36,639 bases of DNA from an uncultured Roseateles sp. (GCA_946886855.1 CAMPJJ010000055.1:1-36639), one strand, 5' to 3'; counted from the stretch's first letter, positions 1-10,712 are shown. The notes: generated by a model from the letters alone, not told the origin. Translations and numbers: made by a program.

Positions 1-1
1 G

Positions 2-448
2 CCCCCGTTCACCCGCGAGACCGCGATCCAGAAGATCCGCCTGGCCGAAGACGGCTGGAACAGCCGCGACCCGGCGCGCATCGTGCTGGCCTACAGCCCG
101 GATACCAAGTGGCGCAACCGGGCCGAGTTCCCGCAGGGCCGCGCCGAGGCGCAGGCGTTGCTCGAGCGCAAGTGGGCGCGCGAGCTGGATTACCGCCTGA
201 TCAAGGAGCTCTGGGCCTTTGACGGCAACCGCATCGCGGTGCGCTTCGTCTACGAGTGGCACGACGACGCCGGCAACTGGTTCCGCAGCCACGGCAACGA
301 GAACTGGGAGTTCGACGCGCAGGGGCTGATGACGCACCGTCACGCCAGCATCAACGACCAGCCGATCAAGGCCGGGGACCGCAAGTTCTTCTGGCCGCAG
401 GGACGGCGTCCGGACGACCATCCGGGCTTGACTGAACTGGGACTCTGA
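2..448 (+). CDS. DUF1348 (NTF2-like) family protein, 5' end outside window
   Basis: The open frame runs from the first bases of the window, so the start codon lies upstream and only the C-terminal 148 or so residues are visible. The protein is rich in Trp, Arg and Asp, with conserved-looking blocks [31 protein letters not shown] and NENWEFD, and a C-terminus [10 protein letters not shown] recognise these as the compact DUF1348/SnoaL-like, NTF2-fold family, usually about 150-160 residues, so little is missing. The family has no settled biochemical role. A GTG at 83 could be mistaken for a start, but the family similarity continues upstream of it. It ends 79 bp from the convergent pobR-like gene. 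Confidence 0.85.
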   Translation, partial: PPFTRETAIQKIRLAEDGWNSRDPARIVLAYSPDTKWRNRAEFPQGRAEAQALLERKWARELDYRLIKELWAFDGNRIAVRFVYEWHDDAGNWFRSHGNENWEFDAQGLMTHRHASINDQPIKAGDRKFFWPQGRRPDDHPGLTELGL

Positions 449-470
449 ACCCCTCCGGTGACGGGAAGGA

Positions 471-491
471 CACGCGCCACGCCGGCGCGTG
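471..491. terminator. GC-rich hairpin between convergent genes
   Basis: CACGCGCC (471-478) and GGCGCGTG (484-491) form a perfect 8-bp stem with a 5-base loop, between the DUF1348 stop (448) and the end of the convergent AraC gene (528). No T-tract follows on either strand, so a role as an intrinsic terminator is uncertain. It may only stall polymerase or stabilise 3' ends. Confidence 0.3.
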
Positions 492-527
492 CCCCGTGGC
501 GCTACGGGCGCCCGGGACGGATCGATG

Positions 528-2720
<2,193 letters not shown>

Positions 2721-2738
2721 CCGACGCGGCCGCGTTGG

Positions 2739-3764
2739 TCAGTCTTCGATGATGTTCAGGAAGTGATCGAGGATCACGAAATGGTCCTCGAACAACTGCG
2801 ACTCCATCGCCGGCAGCTCGTCGCGGTGGAACCAGCGCGCTTCCTTGACATCGTCGCTGCCGAGGACCTCCGGCAACGTGCCCATCTCGCCGAACTTGAA
2901 GTGGTGCGCCATCGTGATCAGGCGGCCGCGCGCGCTGCGCAAGGGATCCTCGAAGGTCTCGACGCCGTGCAGCGCCGCCAGGATGGAGGCGGGCATCAGC
3001 GGGAAACGCGTCTCCTCGATCAGCTCCCGGATCGCGCAGGCGACCAACCGCTCGCCGCGCTCCAGGTGGCCGCCGGGCACCGCCCAGAGGTCCTCGCCGA
3101 ACGGCCCCTTGCGGCGCACCAGCAGCACGTGGTCGCCGACCGTCACCACCGCGTCGCCCGTCATGTAGGCGACCGCGGTGTACTTCTTGCGATAGCTGGC
3201 GATGGCGGCGTGTTCCGCCTTGCGCCGGCGGTACTCCGGCAGGCGGCTCCAGGCCTGCAGCCAGGCCCGCACCGGCGCGCTGACGTAAGGCGTCATCACC
3301 GTCAACGCGGCGTCCGGATCGTCGGCCTCGAAGAACACCTGACGCATCGCCGTCGCGTCGACATCGGCCAGCCGTTCCACCAGTTGCTGCCGCCAGCGCG
3401 GGAAGTTGTTGAGGTAGTAGCTCGTGTGGTCCTTCTGGTGACCGACCAGCACGATGTCCGCGTCCTCGCCGGCGATGGCGCGCACGCCCATCGTCACGGC
3501 GGCGTTCCAGCGCTTGTCGTCGAAGTAGTCGCGCACCGGCAGCACATGTAGTCGCTGCTGCTGCTCCGGCGTGAGGTTCGCCAGCAGCATCTGCCGGCGC
3601 TCCTCATGGACGAACGGGTTGCGCGGATCGCGCGCCTTGTACGAGGAGCCCAGGACGGCGATCACCTCGTCGGCGAGCCCGAAGGCCGCCTGGAACAGCG
3701 CCTCCTGTCCAAGGTGCACCAGCTGCCAGCGGCCGACCACGACGGCGACGGTCTTGCGAGTCAT
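2739..3764 (-). CDS. nadM: Bifunctional NMN adenylyltransferase/Nudix hydrolase (NadM-Nudix)
   Basis: This 341-residue protein has an N-terminal nucleotidyltransferase domain (about 1-175) and a C-terminal Nudix domain (about 195-335). In the family the first makes NAD from NMN and ATP, and the second hydrolyses ADP-ribose or related nucleotides. The nucleotide-binding stretch reads GRWQLVHLGQ (11-20), so the second histidine of the usual HxGH is Gln20. An SAPVR stretch near 162-166 sits where the C-terminal S/T-x-x-x-R motif is expected. The Nudix box starts at GGHLERGE (231-238) and runs through RELIEET; all acidic residues are present, but the usual Gly before the last hydrophobic residue is Arg. 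The start at 3764 is supported by GGAAGGA six bases upstream. It is last in the pncA-pncB-nadE-nadM order, 29 bp after nadE. Confidence 0.85.
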   Translation of the reverse strand: MTRKTVAVVVGRWQLVHLGQEALFQAAFGLADEVIAVLGSSYKARDPRNPFVHEERRQMLLANLTPEQQQRLHVLPVRDYFDDKRWNAAVTMGVRAIAGEDADIVLVGHQKDHTSYYLNNFPRWRQQLVERLADVDATAMRQVFFEADDPDAALTVMTPYVSAPVRAWLQAWSRLPEYRRRKAEHAAIASYRKKYTAVAYMTGDAVVTVGDHVLLVRRKGPFGEDLWAVPGGHLERGERLVACAIRELIEETRFPLMPASILAALHGVETFEDPLRSARGRLITMAHHFKFGEMGTLPEVLGSDDVKEARWFHRDELPAMESQLFEDHFVILDHFLNIIED

Positions 3765-3793
3765 GAATGTCCTTCCGATGCTCAATGCGGTGA

Positions 3794-5506
3794 TCAGTAG
3801 TGCTTCGCCGCGATCGGCAACTGCCGGCCGCTGCCGAAGGCGCGCGCCCGCAGGCGCACGATGGGCGGCGCCTGGCGACGCTTGTATTCGTTGCGGGCGA
3901 TCATGCCCTTGATCCGGGCGATCAACGCCTGACCTTCGTCGCTCCGGCGGAGCGCCGCGACCGCGGCCTCGGCGGCCCTGCGCTCGTCGCCGGCGAGACG
4001 CTCGCCCTCGATCAGCACCTTCAACACCTCGTCCAGCACCTCGTAGGGCGGCAGGCTGTCGGTGTCGCGCTGGTCGGGCGCGAGCTCGGCGCTCGGCGGC
4101 TTGTCGAGGATCGCCGCCGGGATGATCTCCCGGCCCGCCGCGTCGTTGATGTGCCGGCTGAGCGCGAAGACCTCCGTCTTGTAGAGATCGCCGATCAGGC
4201 CCAGACCGCCGTTGGTGTCGCCATAGAGCGTGCAGTAGCCGACGGCGATCTCGCTCTTGTTGCCGGTCGTCAGCAACAGGTGGCCCTGCGCGTTGGACAC
4301 CGTCATCAGCAGCGTGCCGCGCACGCGCGCCTGCAGGTTCTCCAGCGCGAGGCCGGATGGCCGCAGCGCCAGCGTGCTCGCCGCCATCGTGTCGCCGACC
4401 TGACGGACGATGTCCTCGATCGGGCAGACGTCCAGCGGGATGCCGAGCGCGTCGCACAGCGCCTTCGAATCGTCGACGCTGCCCGATGACGAGAAGCGCG
4501 ACGGCATCGTGATCGCCGAGACCTTGTCCGCACCGAGCGCCTCCACGGCGAGCGCCAGCGTCAGCGCGGAGTCGATGCCACCCGACGATCCGACGACGAC
4601 GCGGTCGAAGCCGCAGCGGCGCGCGTAGTCGCGCAGGCCGAGCACGATCTGCCGGCGGTAGAACGCCATCGTCTCGAGTCCCGCGCTCGCCGGCGGTGCT
4701 GGGAGCGCGCCGCCGTCACGAGCGGCGAAGAGACCGCGGTCCGTCTCGAAGCGCAGCGTCACGACGTGCGATTCGAAGCGGTCCGCCTCGAACACCACGC
4801 CGGGCTCCGGCTCGATCGCGAAGGACGCGCCGTCGTAGACCAGCTGGTCGTGGCCGCCGATCTGGTTCACGAACACCAGCGGCAGCCGGTGCCGCCAGCA
4901 GGCGGCGCGGAACACGGCATGACGCTGCTCGCGCTTGCCGATGTTGCTCGGACTGGCGTTGATCGAGACGATCAGGTCCGGCGCCGCGTCGGCCAGGCGC
5001 TGGAAGGGATTGACCGCGTAGTCCTTGCCGTCGTCGTTCCAGCCGTCCTCGCAGATCATGAAGCCGACCTGCGTGCCACCGATGCGCAGCACGCGGGCGA
5101 CATCGGGACCGGGCTCGAAGTGGCGGCGTTCGTCGAAGACGTTGTAGGTCGGCAGCAGCTGCTTGTGATAGTCGAGCAGCACCTCGCCGTCGCGGATCAC
5201 GAGCAGCGAATTGCGGAAGGCCTTGCCCGCGCCGGGATTGCGGGTCGGCGCGCCGACGACCCAGTAGACCGAGTCGACCTCGCGCGTCGCGGCCAGCAGC
5301 GCGGTCATCGCGCGGTCCAGGCGCTGGCGGAAGTCCTCGTCGTCGAGCAGGTCCGCCGGGTAGTAGCCGGTCAGCGAGAGTTCGGGGAAGACGACCAGGT
5401 CCGCGCCGTCGTGGCGCGCCTGCCGGGCAGCGTCCAGATGCAGCGCGAGGTTGCCGTCGAGGTCGCCGATCGTCGGGTTGATCTGGGCCAGGGTGATCTT
5501 GAGCAT
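3794..5506 (-). CDS. nadE: Glutamine-dependent NAD+ synthetase
   Basis: The enzyme amidates nicotinate adenine dinucleotide to NAD in the cytoplasm, using ammonia released from glutamine by its own N-terminal domain. The 570-residue length is that of the two-domain form. The nitrilase-like domain (1-260) shows a likely triad: Glu42 in FPELSLTGYYP, Lys115 in DYHKQLLP and Cys152 in FMICEDGW. The synthetase domain has the PP-loop SSGGIDS (307-313), then LLTTGNKSEIAVGYCTLYGD and a GLIGDLYKTEVF segment. The ATG at 5506 begins MLKITLAQINP, the family's usual N-terminus. A REPIN-like repeat separates it from pncB upstream. Confidence 0.97.
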   Translation of the reverse strand: MLKITLAQINPTIGDLDGNLALHLDAARQARHDGADLVVFPELSLTGYYPADLLDDEDFRQRLDRAMTALLAATREVDSVYWVVGAPTRNPGAGKAFRNSLLVIRDGEVLLDYHKQLLPTYNVFDERRHFEPGPDVARVLRIGGTQVGFMICEDGWNDDGKDYAVNPFQRLADAAPDLIVSINASPSNIGKREQRHAVFRAACWRHRLPLVFVNQIGGHDQLVYDGASFAIEPEPGVVFEADRFESHVVTLRFETDRGLFAARDGGALPAPPASAGLETMAFYRRQIVLGLRDYARRCGFDRVVVGSSGGIDSALTLALAVEALGADKVSAITMPSRFSSSGSVDDSKALCDALGIPLDVCPIEDIVRQVGDTMAASTLALRPSGLALENLQARVRGTLLMTVSNAQGHLLLTTGNKSEIAVGYCTLYGDTNGGLGLIGDLYKTEVFALSRHINDAAGREIIPAAILDKPPSAELAPDQRDTDSLPPYEVLDEVLKVLIEGERLAGDERRAAEAAVAALRRSDEGQALIARIKGMIARNEYKRRQAPPIVRLRARAFGSGRQLPIAAKHY

Positions 5507-5526
5507 GACTGGGCTCCCTTCGAGAG

Positions 5527-5646
5527 GCCCTCACCCCTGCCCTCTCCCGCAGTGCGGGAGAGGGAGTAAGAAGTGAGTGTTGTGGACGACTGATGCGGTC
5601 GTTGCGCTCCCTCTCCCGCACTGCGGGAGAGGGTGGGGGTGAGGGC
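5527..5646. repeat. REPIN-like pair of inverted 40-bp repeats between pncB and nadE
   Basis: Two 40-bp copies, 5527-5566 and 5607-5646, face each other and match at 38 of 40 positions when one is reverse-complemented. Each contains its own hairpin, CCCTCTCCCGCA paired with TGCGGGAGAGGG around one base (5540-5564 and 5609-5633). They are separated by a 40-bp less GC-rich spacer. Two opposed palindromic units around a spacer is the architecture of REPINs, non-autonomous elements mobilised by RAYT transposases. In mRNA the structure could form a long hairpin that attenuates transcription or protects the upstream pncA-pncB message. No transposase is visible in the window. Confidence 0.8.
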
Positions 5647-5651
5647 TGCGG

Positions 5652-6905
5652 TCACCCGACCTGCTTCACCTTGAATACCTGCCGCAGATAGTCGAGGAAG
5701 GTCTGGTCGTCGCAGAGCGTCTTGCCCGGCGCGTCCGAGAGCTTCGCGACCGACTGCCCGTTGCACCGCACCAGCTTCATGACGATGTTGAGCGGCTTCG
5801 GTCCGAGGTCGTTGCTCAAGTTCGTACCGATGCCGAAGCCCACCGGCACGCGCTGCGCGAAGTGCGTGTGCAGCCGGAAGGCTTCGTCGCAGTTCAGTCC
5901 GTCGCTGAACACCAGGCGCTTGGTGAACGGATCGATGCGCAGCGCCGCATAGTGCGCGAGCGCCTTCTCGCCCCAGACCACCGGATCGCCGCTGTCGTGC
6001 CGCAGGCCGTCGAAGAGCTTGGCGAAGTAGAGGTCGAAGTCGGCGAGGAACGCATCCATGCCGATCACGTCGGTCAGCGCGATGCCGAGGTCGCCGCGGT
6101 ACTCCTGCACCCAGCCTTCCAATGCGGCCTTCTGCGACAGCCGCAGCTGCACGCCGACCGCCTGGTAGGTCTGCAGGTACTCGTGCGCCATCGTGCCGAT
6201 GGGGATCAGGCCGTGGCGACGCGCCAGCTCGACGTTGGACGTGCCCTTGAAGACCGACGGGATCTCCCGCTTCAACGTGGCGACCACCTCGTCATGCCAG
6301 TCGCCCGAGAAGCGGCGGCGCAGGCCGAAGTCGAAGAACTCGAAGGGATAGGCCGCGTCGCCGAGCGTGGCCGGCACGGCGGCGGCGTAGTCGCGCAGAC
6401 GGATCGTCTTCGCCGCGAGCCGCGCGCGGCCCTCGGCCAGCACCTCGCCCTCGCGGCCGGCGCACAGGCGGCGGAAGTAGAGCTCGTTGACGATGGCGAG
6501 CACGAAGATCTCGAACGCCATCACGTGGACCTGCGGTCCCTTCGCGACGATGACCAGTTGCCCCGCATCGGCGCCCTCACCCGGCCGCGCCTCGATGAAC
6601 CGGCGCTGGAAGCGGAAGATCCGCAGGAAGTCGATGAAGTCCGACTTCATGAAGCGCAGACCGCCGAGGTAGGCGAGCTCCTCCTCGCTGAAGCGCAGCG
6701 TGCAGAGATGGTCCAGCTCGCGGTTGACCGCGTCACTGAGCTCGCTCAGCGGGAAGGCCGGCGTGTTGCGGCAGACGAAGCGGTACTCGGCGTCATTGGC
6801 GGGGAACGCGTGCAGCAGCGTCTGCCACATCGTGAACTTGTAGAGGTCGGTCTCCAGCAGCGAGCGGATGACGGGGGCGAAGGTCGTGTCGGCGGTGTCG
6901 TTCAT
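5652..6905 (-). CDS. pncB: Nicotinate phosphoribosyltransferase
   Basis: PncB joins nicotinate and PRPP to make nicotinate mononucleotide, with ATP hydrolysis; it is the committing step of nicotinate salvage. The 417 residues include [13 protein letters not shown] near the N-terminus and [11 protein letters not shown], then [25 protein letters not shown] in the middle and [29 protein letters not shown] and [12 protein letters not shown] toward the C-terminus. All are hallmark NAPRTase blocks, and the length matches the bacterial family (about 400). The ATG at 6905 follows a GGGAGCG ribosome site and lies 14 bp after the pncA-like stop, so the two are surely co-transcribed. Confidence 0.97.
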   Translation of the reverse strand: MNDTADTTFAPVIRSLLETDLYKFTMWQTLLHAFPANDAEYRFVCRNTPAFPLSELSDAVNRELDHLCTLRFSEEELAYLGGLRFMKSDFIDFLRIFRFQRRFIEARPGEGADAGQLVIVAKGPQVHVMAFEIFVLAIVNELYFRRLCAGREGEVLAEGRARLAAKTIRLRDYAAAVPATLGDAAYPFEFFDFGLRRRFSGDWHDEVVATLKREIPSVFKGTSNVELARRHGLIPIGTMAHEYLQTYQAVGVQLRLSQKAALEGWVQEYRGDLGIALTDVIGMDAFLADFDLYFAKLFDGLRHDSGDPVVWGEKALAHYAALRIDPFTKRLVFSDGLNCDEAFRLHTHFAQRVPVGFGIGTNLSNDLGPKPLNIVMKLVRCNGQSVAKLSDAPGKTLCDDQTFLDYLRQVFKVKQVG

Positions 6906-6919
6906 GACATCGCTCCCGC

Positions 6920-7810
6920 TCAGGCCGACAGCAGACCGAGCGCCTGCGCCGCAGTCATCGTCCGGACGCCGAGCGCCCGTGCCCGCTCGACGAAGGCCGT
7001 CGCGCCGGACTCGAATCCACCGACCGGGCTCATCGCATCCTCGATCAGCACGACACGTGCGAGCCGCTCGGCGCTCATCTCGGCGAAGAGGTCCTCCGCC
7101 GTCGCCGCCACGCAATGGCTGCTGGCTTCCCCGGCGATGAAGGTCAGTCCCGGGAAGTCGACGATGCGGTCGACCAGCGCCCGGTTGGTCTGCGTGCGCG
7201 GATCGGCGGCGATCGGGACTTCGGCGCGCACGGCGCTGTACTGTTCGGTCATCGGGTTCTGGCCCTTGAGGACCTTCTCCACCGTGCGCAGCCGCGCCGC
7301 TTCCCATCGGCCCAGCGCGGCGGCGAGATCGTCGTGCACGTTGTGGCCCCAGGTGCCGACCACGCAGTGCGTCGGCCACACCATCAGGATGTACTTCTTC
7401 GGACTGGCCTCCAGCGCGTCGAGATAGGCCAGGACCTGCTCGCGCAACGCGGCGTCGCGCGGCGCGAAGCGGCCGGCGCGGACGTCCTCGGCCTTGATCT
7501 GCGTGAAGGGCGCGACGGGCGCGACGGGCGCGCCCGGTTGCGGCGCCCCGCCCGCCGCGTCGGCGCCGTCAACACCGACAGCGCCGGGCTGTTGCCAGAA
7601 CGCCGGCCGCTCGATCGCGTAGACCGGGTGCGAGTCCAGGGTCACGACGATGTCCACGATCGCGCCGCCCGCCTGGTCCACCAGCGCGGCCAGGCGATTC
7701 ATGTCCGCGTCCGCGCCGGTGACGGGCAGCGTCGCGCCGGGGATGTCGCAGAAATCGTTCTGCGGGTCGACGATCAGCAGTTGAAGGGGCTGGGTGCGTG
7801 GGGTGGTCAT
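6920..7810 (-). CDS. pncA: Nicotinamidase-like cysteine hydrolase
   Basis: It likely deamidates nicotinamide to nicotinate, feeding PncB next door. In the isochorismatase-like fold I see Asp15 in IVDPQNDF (general base), Asp59 and His61 in TLDSHP and His148 in [11 protein letters not shown] (metal-ligand positions in PncA), and nucleophile Cys233 in [14 protein letters not shown]. Lys181 is a candidate for the triad lysine. At 296 residues it is longer than typical PncA (about 190-210). Part of the excess is a Gly/Ala/Pro-rich insertion at about 79-104, part is the 120-185 region. The start at 7810 has CGGAG upstream. It is first gene of the minus-strand NAD operon, facing the NrtR boxes. A related amidase activity cannot be excluded. 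Confidence 0.8.
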   Translation of the reverse strand: MTTPRTQPLQLLIVDPQNDFCDIPGATLPVTGADADMNRLAALVDQAGGAIVDIVVTLDSHPVYAIERPAFWQQPGAVGVDGADAAGGAPQPGAPVAPVAPFTQIKAEDVRAGRFAPRDAALREQVLAYLDALEASPKKYILMVWPTHCVVGTWGHNVHDDLAAALGRWEAARLRTVEKVLKGQNPMTEQYSAVRAEVPIAADPRTQTNRALVDRIVDFPGLTFIAGEASSHCVAATAEDLFAEMSAERLARVVLIEDAMSPVGGFESGATAFVERARALGVRTMTAAQALGLLSA

Positions 7811-7859
7811 GAGAACTCCGATTCCGTCTTTGTCATGTCGTGGCGCCAGCATAACCCAG

Positions 7860-7880
7860 TTCGTGCTTGTTTGCACTAAG
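7860..7880. promoter_or_regulatory. NrtR operator, pncA-proximal box
   Basis: The inverted repeat TTCGTGC-N6-GCACTAA lies 50 bp upstream of the pncA-like start. It matches the second box (7992-8012) at 18 of 21 positions and has the GTG...CAC core reported for NrtR sites in other proteobacteria. Its position suggests repression of the pncA-pncB-nadE-nadM operon. Assignment rests on motif and context. Confidence 0.75.
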
Positions 7881-7991
7881 TCGCTGGACGCGGGACGTGT
7901 GGGGGTGCAACGAGCTGTAGCACGGCGTTCCATTGATTCCAGGATGCGTTTGGTGCGGCCGTTTGACCTCTCGACTGCTTGCCGCTCATAA

Positions 7992-8012
7992 TTCGTGCTT
8001 TTCCGCACTAAG
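7992..8012. promoter_or_regulatory. NrtR operator, nrtR-proximal box
   Basis: This second copy of TTCGTGC-N6-GCACTAA sits immediately before the chosen nrtR start and 132 bp from the first box. It would cover the nrtR promoter or leader, which points to autoregulation. It also overlaps an alternative GTG start at 7995, which argues for translation starting downstream at 8025. Confidence 0.75.
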
Positions 8013-8024
8013 AAGAACAAGCGC

Positions 8025-8723
8025 GTGGACTTCGATCGCCCCATCGTCACCGTCGACATCGTCCTGCTGACGCTGCGCGAAGGCACGCTGCACGCGGGTC
8101 TTGCTCAGCGGGACAAGGAGCCGGCGCTCGGCGCGTGGACACTGCCCGGCGGCTGGGTGCACACGGACACAGACCAGGACGCCGACGACGCGGCCGCGCG
8201 CATCCTTCGCGAGAAGGCCGGGCTGGTCTCGCCCTACCTGGAGCAGCTCAGGACCTTCTCGGGCATGCATCGCGACTCGCGCGGGTGGTCGCTGTCGGTG
8301 AGCTACTACGCGGTCGTGCCGGTGGATGTCGACACACGGGCAACGGTCGACGCCGACGCCAGCGCCGAAGAGCGCTTCCGCTGGGCCGCCGTCGACAGCC
8401 TGCGCTCCCTGCCCTTCGACCACGCGCAGATCCTGCGCACAGCGGTCGAGCGCGTGCGGTCCAAGACCTTGTATTCGTCGCTGCCGGTGCACCTCATGCC
8501 GGCCGAGTTCACGCTCGGCGAGCTGCAGCGCACCTACGAGCAAGTGCTCGGCGCCGAACTCGACAAGCGCGGCTTCCGCCGCCGCATCGAGGAGCTCGAC
8601 GTGATCGAGGAGATCCCCGGCGCGTTCACCAGCGGCGGCAGCCACCGGCCCGCGCAGTTGTTCCGGAAGAAGGCGCACGCGCCGGCGTTGAAGACGGTGC
8701 CAAGCAATCTGGCGGTCGGCTGA
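8025..8723 (+). CDS. nrtR: NrtR, Nudix-related transcriptional regulator of NAD metabolism
   Basis: NrtR represses NAD biosynthesis genes and is released by ADP-ribose-type ligands in studied members. The N-terminal Nudix-fold part has PIVTVDIVLLTL, then LGAWTLPGGWV. Its Nudix box is degraded: REKAGL replaces RExxEExG, so the catalytic glutamates are gone, as usual for NrtR. The C-terminal winged-helix part contains LMPAEFTLGELQRTYEQVLG and DKRGFRRRIEELDVI. I favour GTG at 8025 (232 residues) because the in-frame GTG at 7995 lies inside an operator; the ribosome site is weak either way. It is divergent from the pncA-pncB-nadE-nadM operon. Confidence 0.92.
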   Translation: MDFDRPIVTVDIVLLTLREGTLHAGLAQRDKEPALGAWTLPGGWVHTDTDQDADDAAARILREKAGLVSPYLEQLRTFSGMHRDSRGWSLSVSYYAVVPVDVDTRATVDADASAEERFRWAAVDSLRSLPFDHAQILRTAVERVRSKTLYSSLPVHLMPAEFTLGELQRTYEQVLGAELDKRGFRRRIEELDVIEEIPGAFTSGGSHRPAQLFRKKAHAPALKTVPSNLAVG

Positions 8724-8763
8724 AAGCAAGAGCTGCCCAGTGTATTGACCTTGATCAACATGC

Positions 8764-9807
8764 TCACCGCGCGCTCAGCCCCTTCAGCAACGCCTCATGG
8801 AACTCCTTCGGCGACTCGACCTGCGGCGAGTGCCCGAGCGCGGGAAACTCGATCAACGACGCGCCCGGAATCATCTTCGCCGTCGAGCGGCCGAGCGTCG
8901 CGTAATCGCCGAGCTTCTCCGCGATCTCCTTGGGCGCGCGGACCGCGCCGGGCGCGGTGCGGTCCTTGCCGCCGATCATCAGCAGCGTGCGCACCTGCAG
9001 CCGCGGCAGCTCCTGCACCACCGGCTGCGTGAAGATCATCTCCGACGTCTGCGCCTGGTTCCACGCGACCTGCTCGCGCCCCGGCCCCGCGTACTGGCCG
9101 GCGGACATGCGCACCCAGCGGTCGTACTCCGGCTTCCACTGGCCGTTGTAATAGAAGCGCAGCTGGTAGGCCTTGATGGTCTCGGCGGTCGTCTTCAACT
9201 CCTGCGCATAGAGCTGATCGATGGTCGCGTACGGCACGCCGGCGGCTTGCCAGTCCTCGAGACCCAGCGGGTTCACGACGACCAGTTGCTCGACCTGCGT
9301 CGGATACGCGAGCGCGAAGCGCATCGCGAGCATCCCGCCCATCGAGTGCCCGATCACCGTCGCCTTCGCGATGCCCAGCGACTGCAGCAGCGCCTGCGTG
9401 TTGGCCGCCAATTGGTTGAAGCTGAACTGGTAGCCGGCGGGCTTGCTCGACGCGCAGAAACCGATCTGGTCCGGCACGATGACGCGATAGCCCGCGCCGG
9501 TGAGCACGGTGATCGTCTGCTCCCAGGTCGCGCCGCAGAAGTTCTTGCCGTGCAGCAGCACCGCGGTCCGGCCGTTGGGCTGACCGGTCGGCGCGACGTC
9601 CATGTAGACCATCTCCAGCGCCTGCCGCTGTGAGGTCAGCTTGAAGCGCTGCTGCGGATGCGGGTAGTCGAAACCTTCAAGGCGAGCGCCGTAGGCAGGC
9701 GTGTCCTGCGCCGACAGCGCGCTCTTCGTGGGCGAGGCGCTCTGCGCCTGCGCGCTGGATGTGCAGAGGGCGAATGCCGCGAGCGCGGCGGCGGACAAGA
9801 TCTTCAT
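8764..9807 (-). CDS. Exported alpha/beta hydrolase
   Basis: This 347-residue serine hydrolase has an N-terminal signal peptide (MKILSAAALAAFALCTSSAQA, probable cleavage after residue 21), so it acts in the periplasm or outside. The fold is clear: LLHGKNFCGATW (oxyanion region, from about 84), VPDQIGFCASSKP, and nucleophile elbow GHSMGG with Ser155. Near the C-terminus IGGKDRTAPG carries the likely acid and FPALGHSPQVESP the catalytic His. The substrate cannot be told. The ATG at 9807 is preceded by GGAG nine bases upstream. It lies 86 bp after the PEP mutase-family gene on the same strand and ends convergently 40 bp from nrtR. Confidence 0.85.
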   Translation of the reverse strand: MKILSAAALAAFALCTSSAQAQSASPTKSALSAQDTPAYGARLEGFDYPHPQQRFKLTSQRQALEMVYMDVAPTGQPNGRTAVLLHGKNFCGATWEQTITVLTGAGYRVIVPDQIGFCASSKPAGYQFSFNQLAANTQALLQSLGIAKATVIGHSMGGMLAMRFALAYPTQVEQLVVVNPLGLEDWQAAGVPYATIDQLYAQELKTTAETIKAYQLRFYYNGQWKPEYDRWVRMSAGQYAGPGREQVAWNQAQTSEMIFTQPVVQELPRLQVRTLLMIGGKDRTAPGAVRAPKEIAEKLGDYATLGRSTAKMIPGASLIEFPALGHSPQVESPKEFHEALLKGLSAR

Positions 9808-9893
9808 CACGGGGAACTCCAGTGGCGACGGAACGACGCGCCGAAGCGAGCAAGTGTCGTTCCCTCTCTCCCCGCGTGCAGCCCTCGGGGGCT

Positions 9894-10712
9894 TCAACGC
9901 TGATCGAGATAGCCGAAGCTGCCGTGATCGCGGATCTCCTCGGCGGCCAAGCGCGCGGCCTTCATCGCATGGCGGAAGAGCGACATCGCCAGGCTCACGC
10001 GCTTCACGCCGGCCTCGCCGAGCTCGCGCACCGTGAACGATCGCCCTGGAATGCCGGCCATGAAGTTGACCGGCTTCGTCACCGAGGCGCAGACCCGGCG
10101 CACCGCGTCGAGATCCGGCAGCAGCGGCGCGAACAGCACATCGGCGCCCGCGCCTTCGAAAGCCTGCAGGCGGCGGATCGTGTCGTCGAGGTCGTTGATG
10201 CCGTGGAGGAAGTTCTCCGAGCGCGCCGTGACCACGAAGGGGAACGGCAACACGCGCGCCGCCTCGACCGCAGCGGCCACACGCTCGACGGCGAGATCGA
10301 AGTCCAGGATCGGTGATCCGCCCTCGCTCGACGAATCCTCGATGGAGCCGCCGACTGCGCCCGCCTCGGCCGCGAGACGGATGGTCAGCGCGCAGTCCTC
10401 GGGCCGGTGGCCGAAGCCGTTGCCCAGGTCGGCGCTCAACGGCAGCGGCGTGGCGCCCGCGAGCAGGCGGACGTGGGCCAGCGTCTCTTCACGCGTGAGT
10501 TGACCGTCGCGACGACCGACGGCCTCGGCCGCCGCGGCGCTCGACGTCGCCAGAGCGGCAAAGCCTGCCTCCTGCAGCATGCGCGCCGAGGCGATGTCCC
10601 ACGCGTTCGCGATCACGAAGGGGCCGGGCCGTTCATGCAGCGCGCGCAGCGCCACCGCCTTGGCGGACAAGCTCTCGACGGTGGGGTCGACGGTCGTGGA
10701 CGGGGTACTCAT
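9894..10712 (-). CDS. Isocitrate lyase/PEP mutase-family protein
   Basis: This 272-residue single-domain TIM barrel belongs to the family of C-C and C-P bond lyases such as methylisocitrate lyase, oxaloacetate decarboxylase and PEP mutase. Visible blocks are FVIANAWDIASARMLQEAGFAA, SADLGNGFG (the metal-binding D-x-x-x-G region), GAVGGSIEDS and FVVTARSENFL, with KPVNFMAG near the C-terminus. The KKCGH active-site motif of true isocitrate lyases is absent: the corresponding loop reads AVGRRDGQLT. The reaction is therefore unknown. It is transcribed away from the TonB receptor gene across a 269-bp gap. Confidence 0.8.
   Translation of the reverse strand: MSTPSTTVDPTVESLSAKAVALRALHERPGPFVIANAWDIASARMLQEAGFAALATSSAAAAEAVGRRDGQLTREETLAHVRLLAGATPLPLSADLGNGFGHRPEDCALTIRLAAEAGAVGGSIEDSSSEGGSPILDFDLAVERVAAAVEAARVLPFPFVVTARSENFLHGINDLDDTIRRLQAFEGAGADVLFAPLLPDLDAVRRVCASVTKPVNFMAGIPGRSFTVRELGEAGVKRVSLAMSLFRHAMKAARLAAEEIRDHGSFGYLDQR

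Noticed and set aside
3765..4457. Possible 572-residue fusion of NadM-Nudix with an N-terminal Arg-rich domain
   Set aside because: The extra part is a shadow of nadE in another frame; a strong ribosome site precedes ATG 3764.
5527..5646. CRISPR array from the repeated 40-bp units
   Set aside because: Only two units, inverted rather than direct, and no cas genes.
5862..7427. Plus-strand open frame of 521 codons opposite pncB and the pncA-like gene
   Set aside because: Shadow frame; the opposite strand carries unmistakable NAPRTase motifs.
7995..8024. GTG at 7995 as the nrtR start
   Set aside because: It lies within the second NrtR box and adds ten residues without family support; GTG 8025 is preferred, though not proven.
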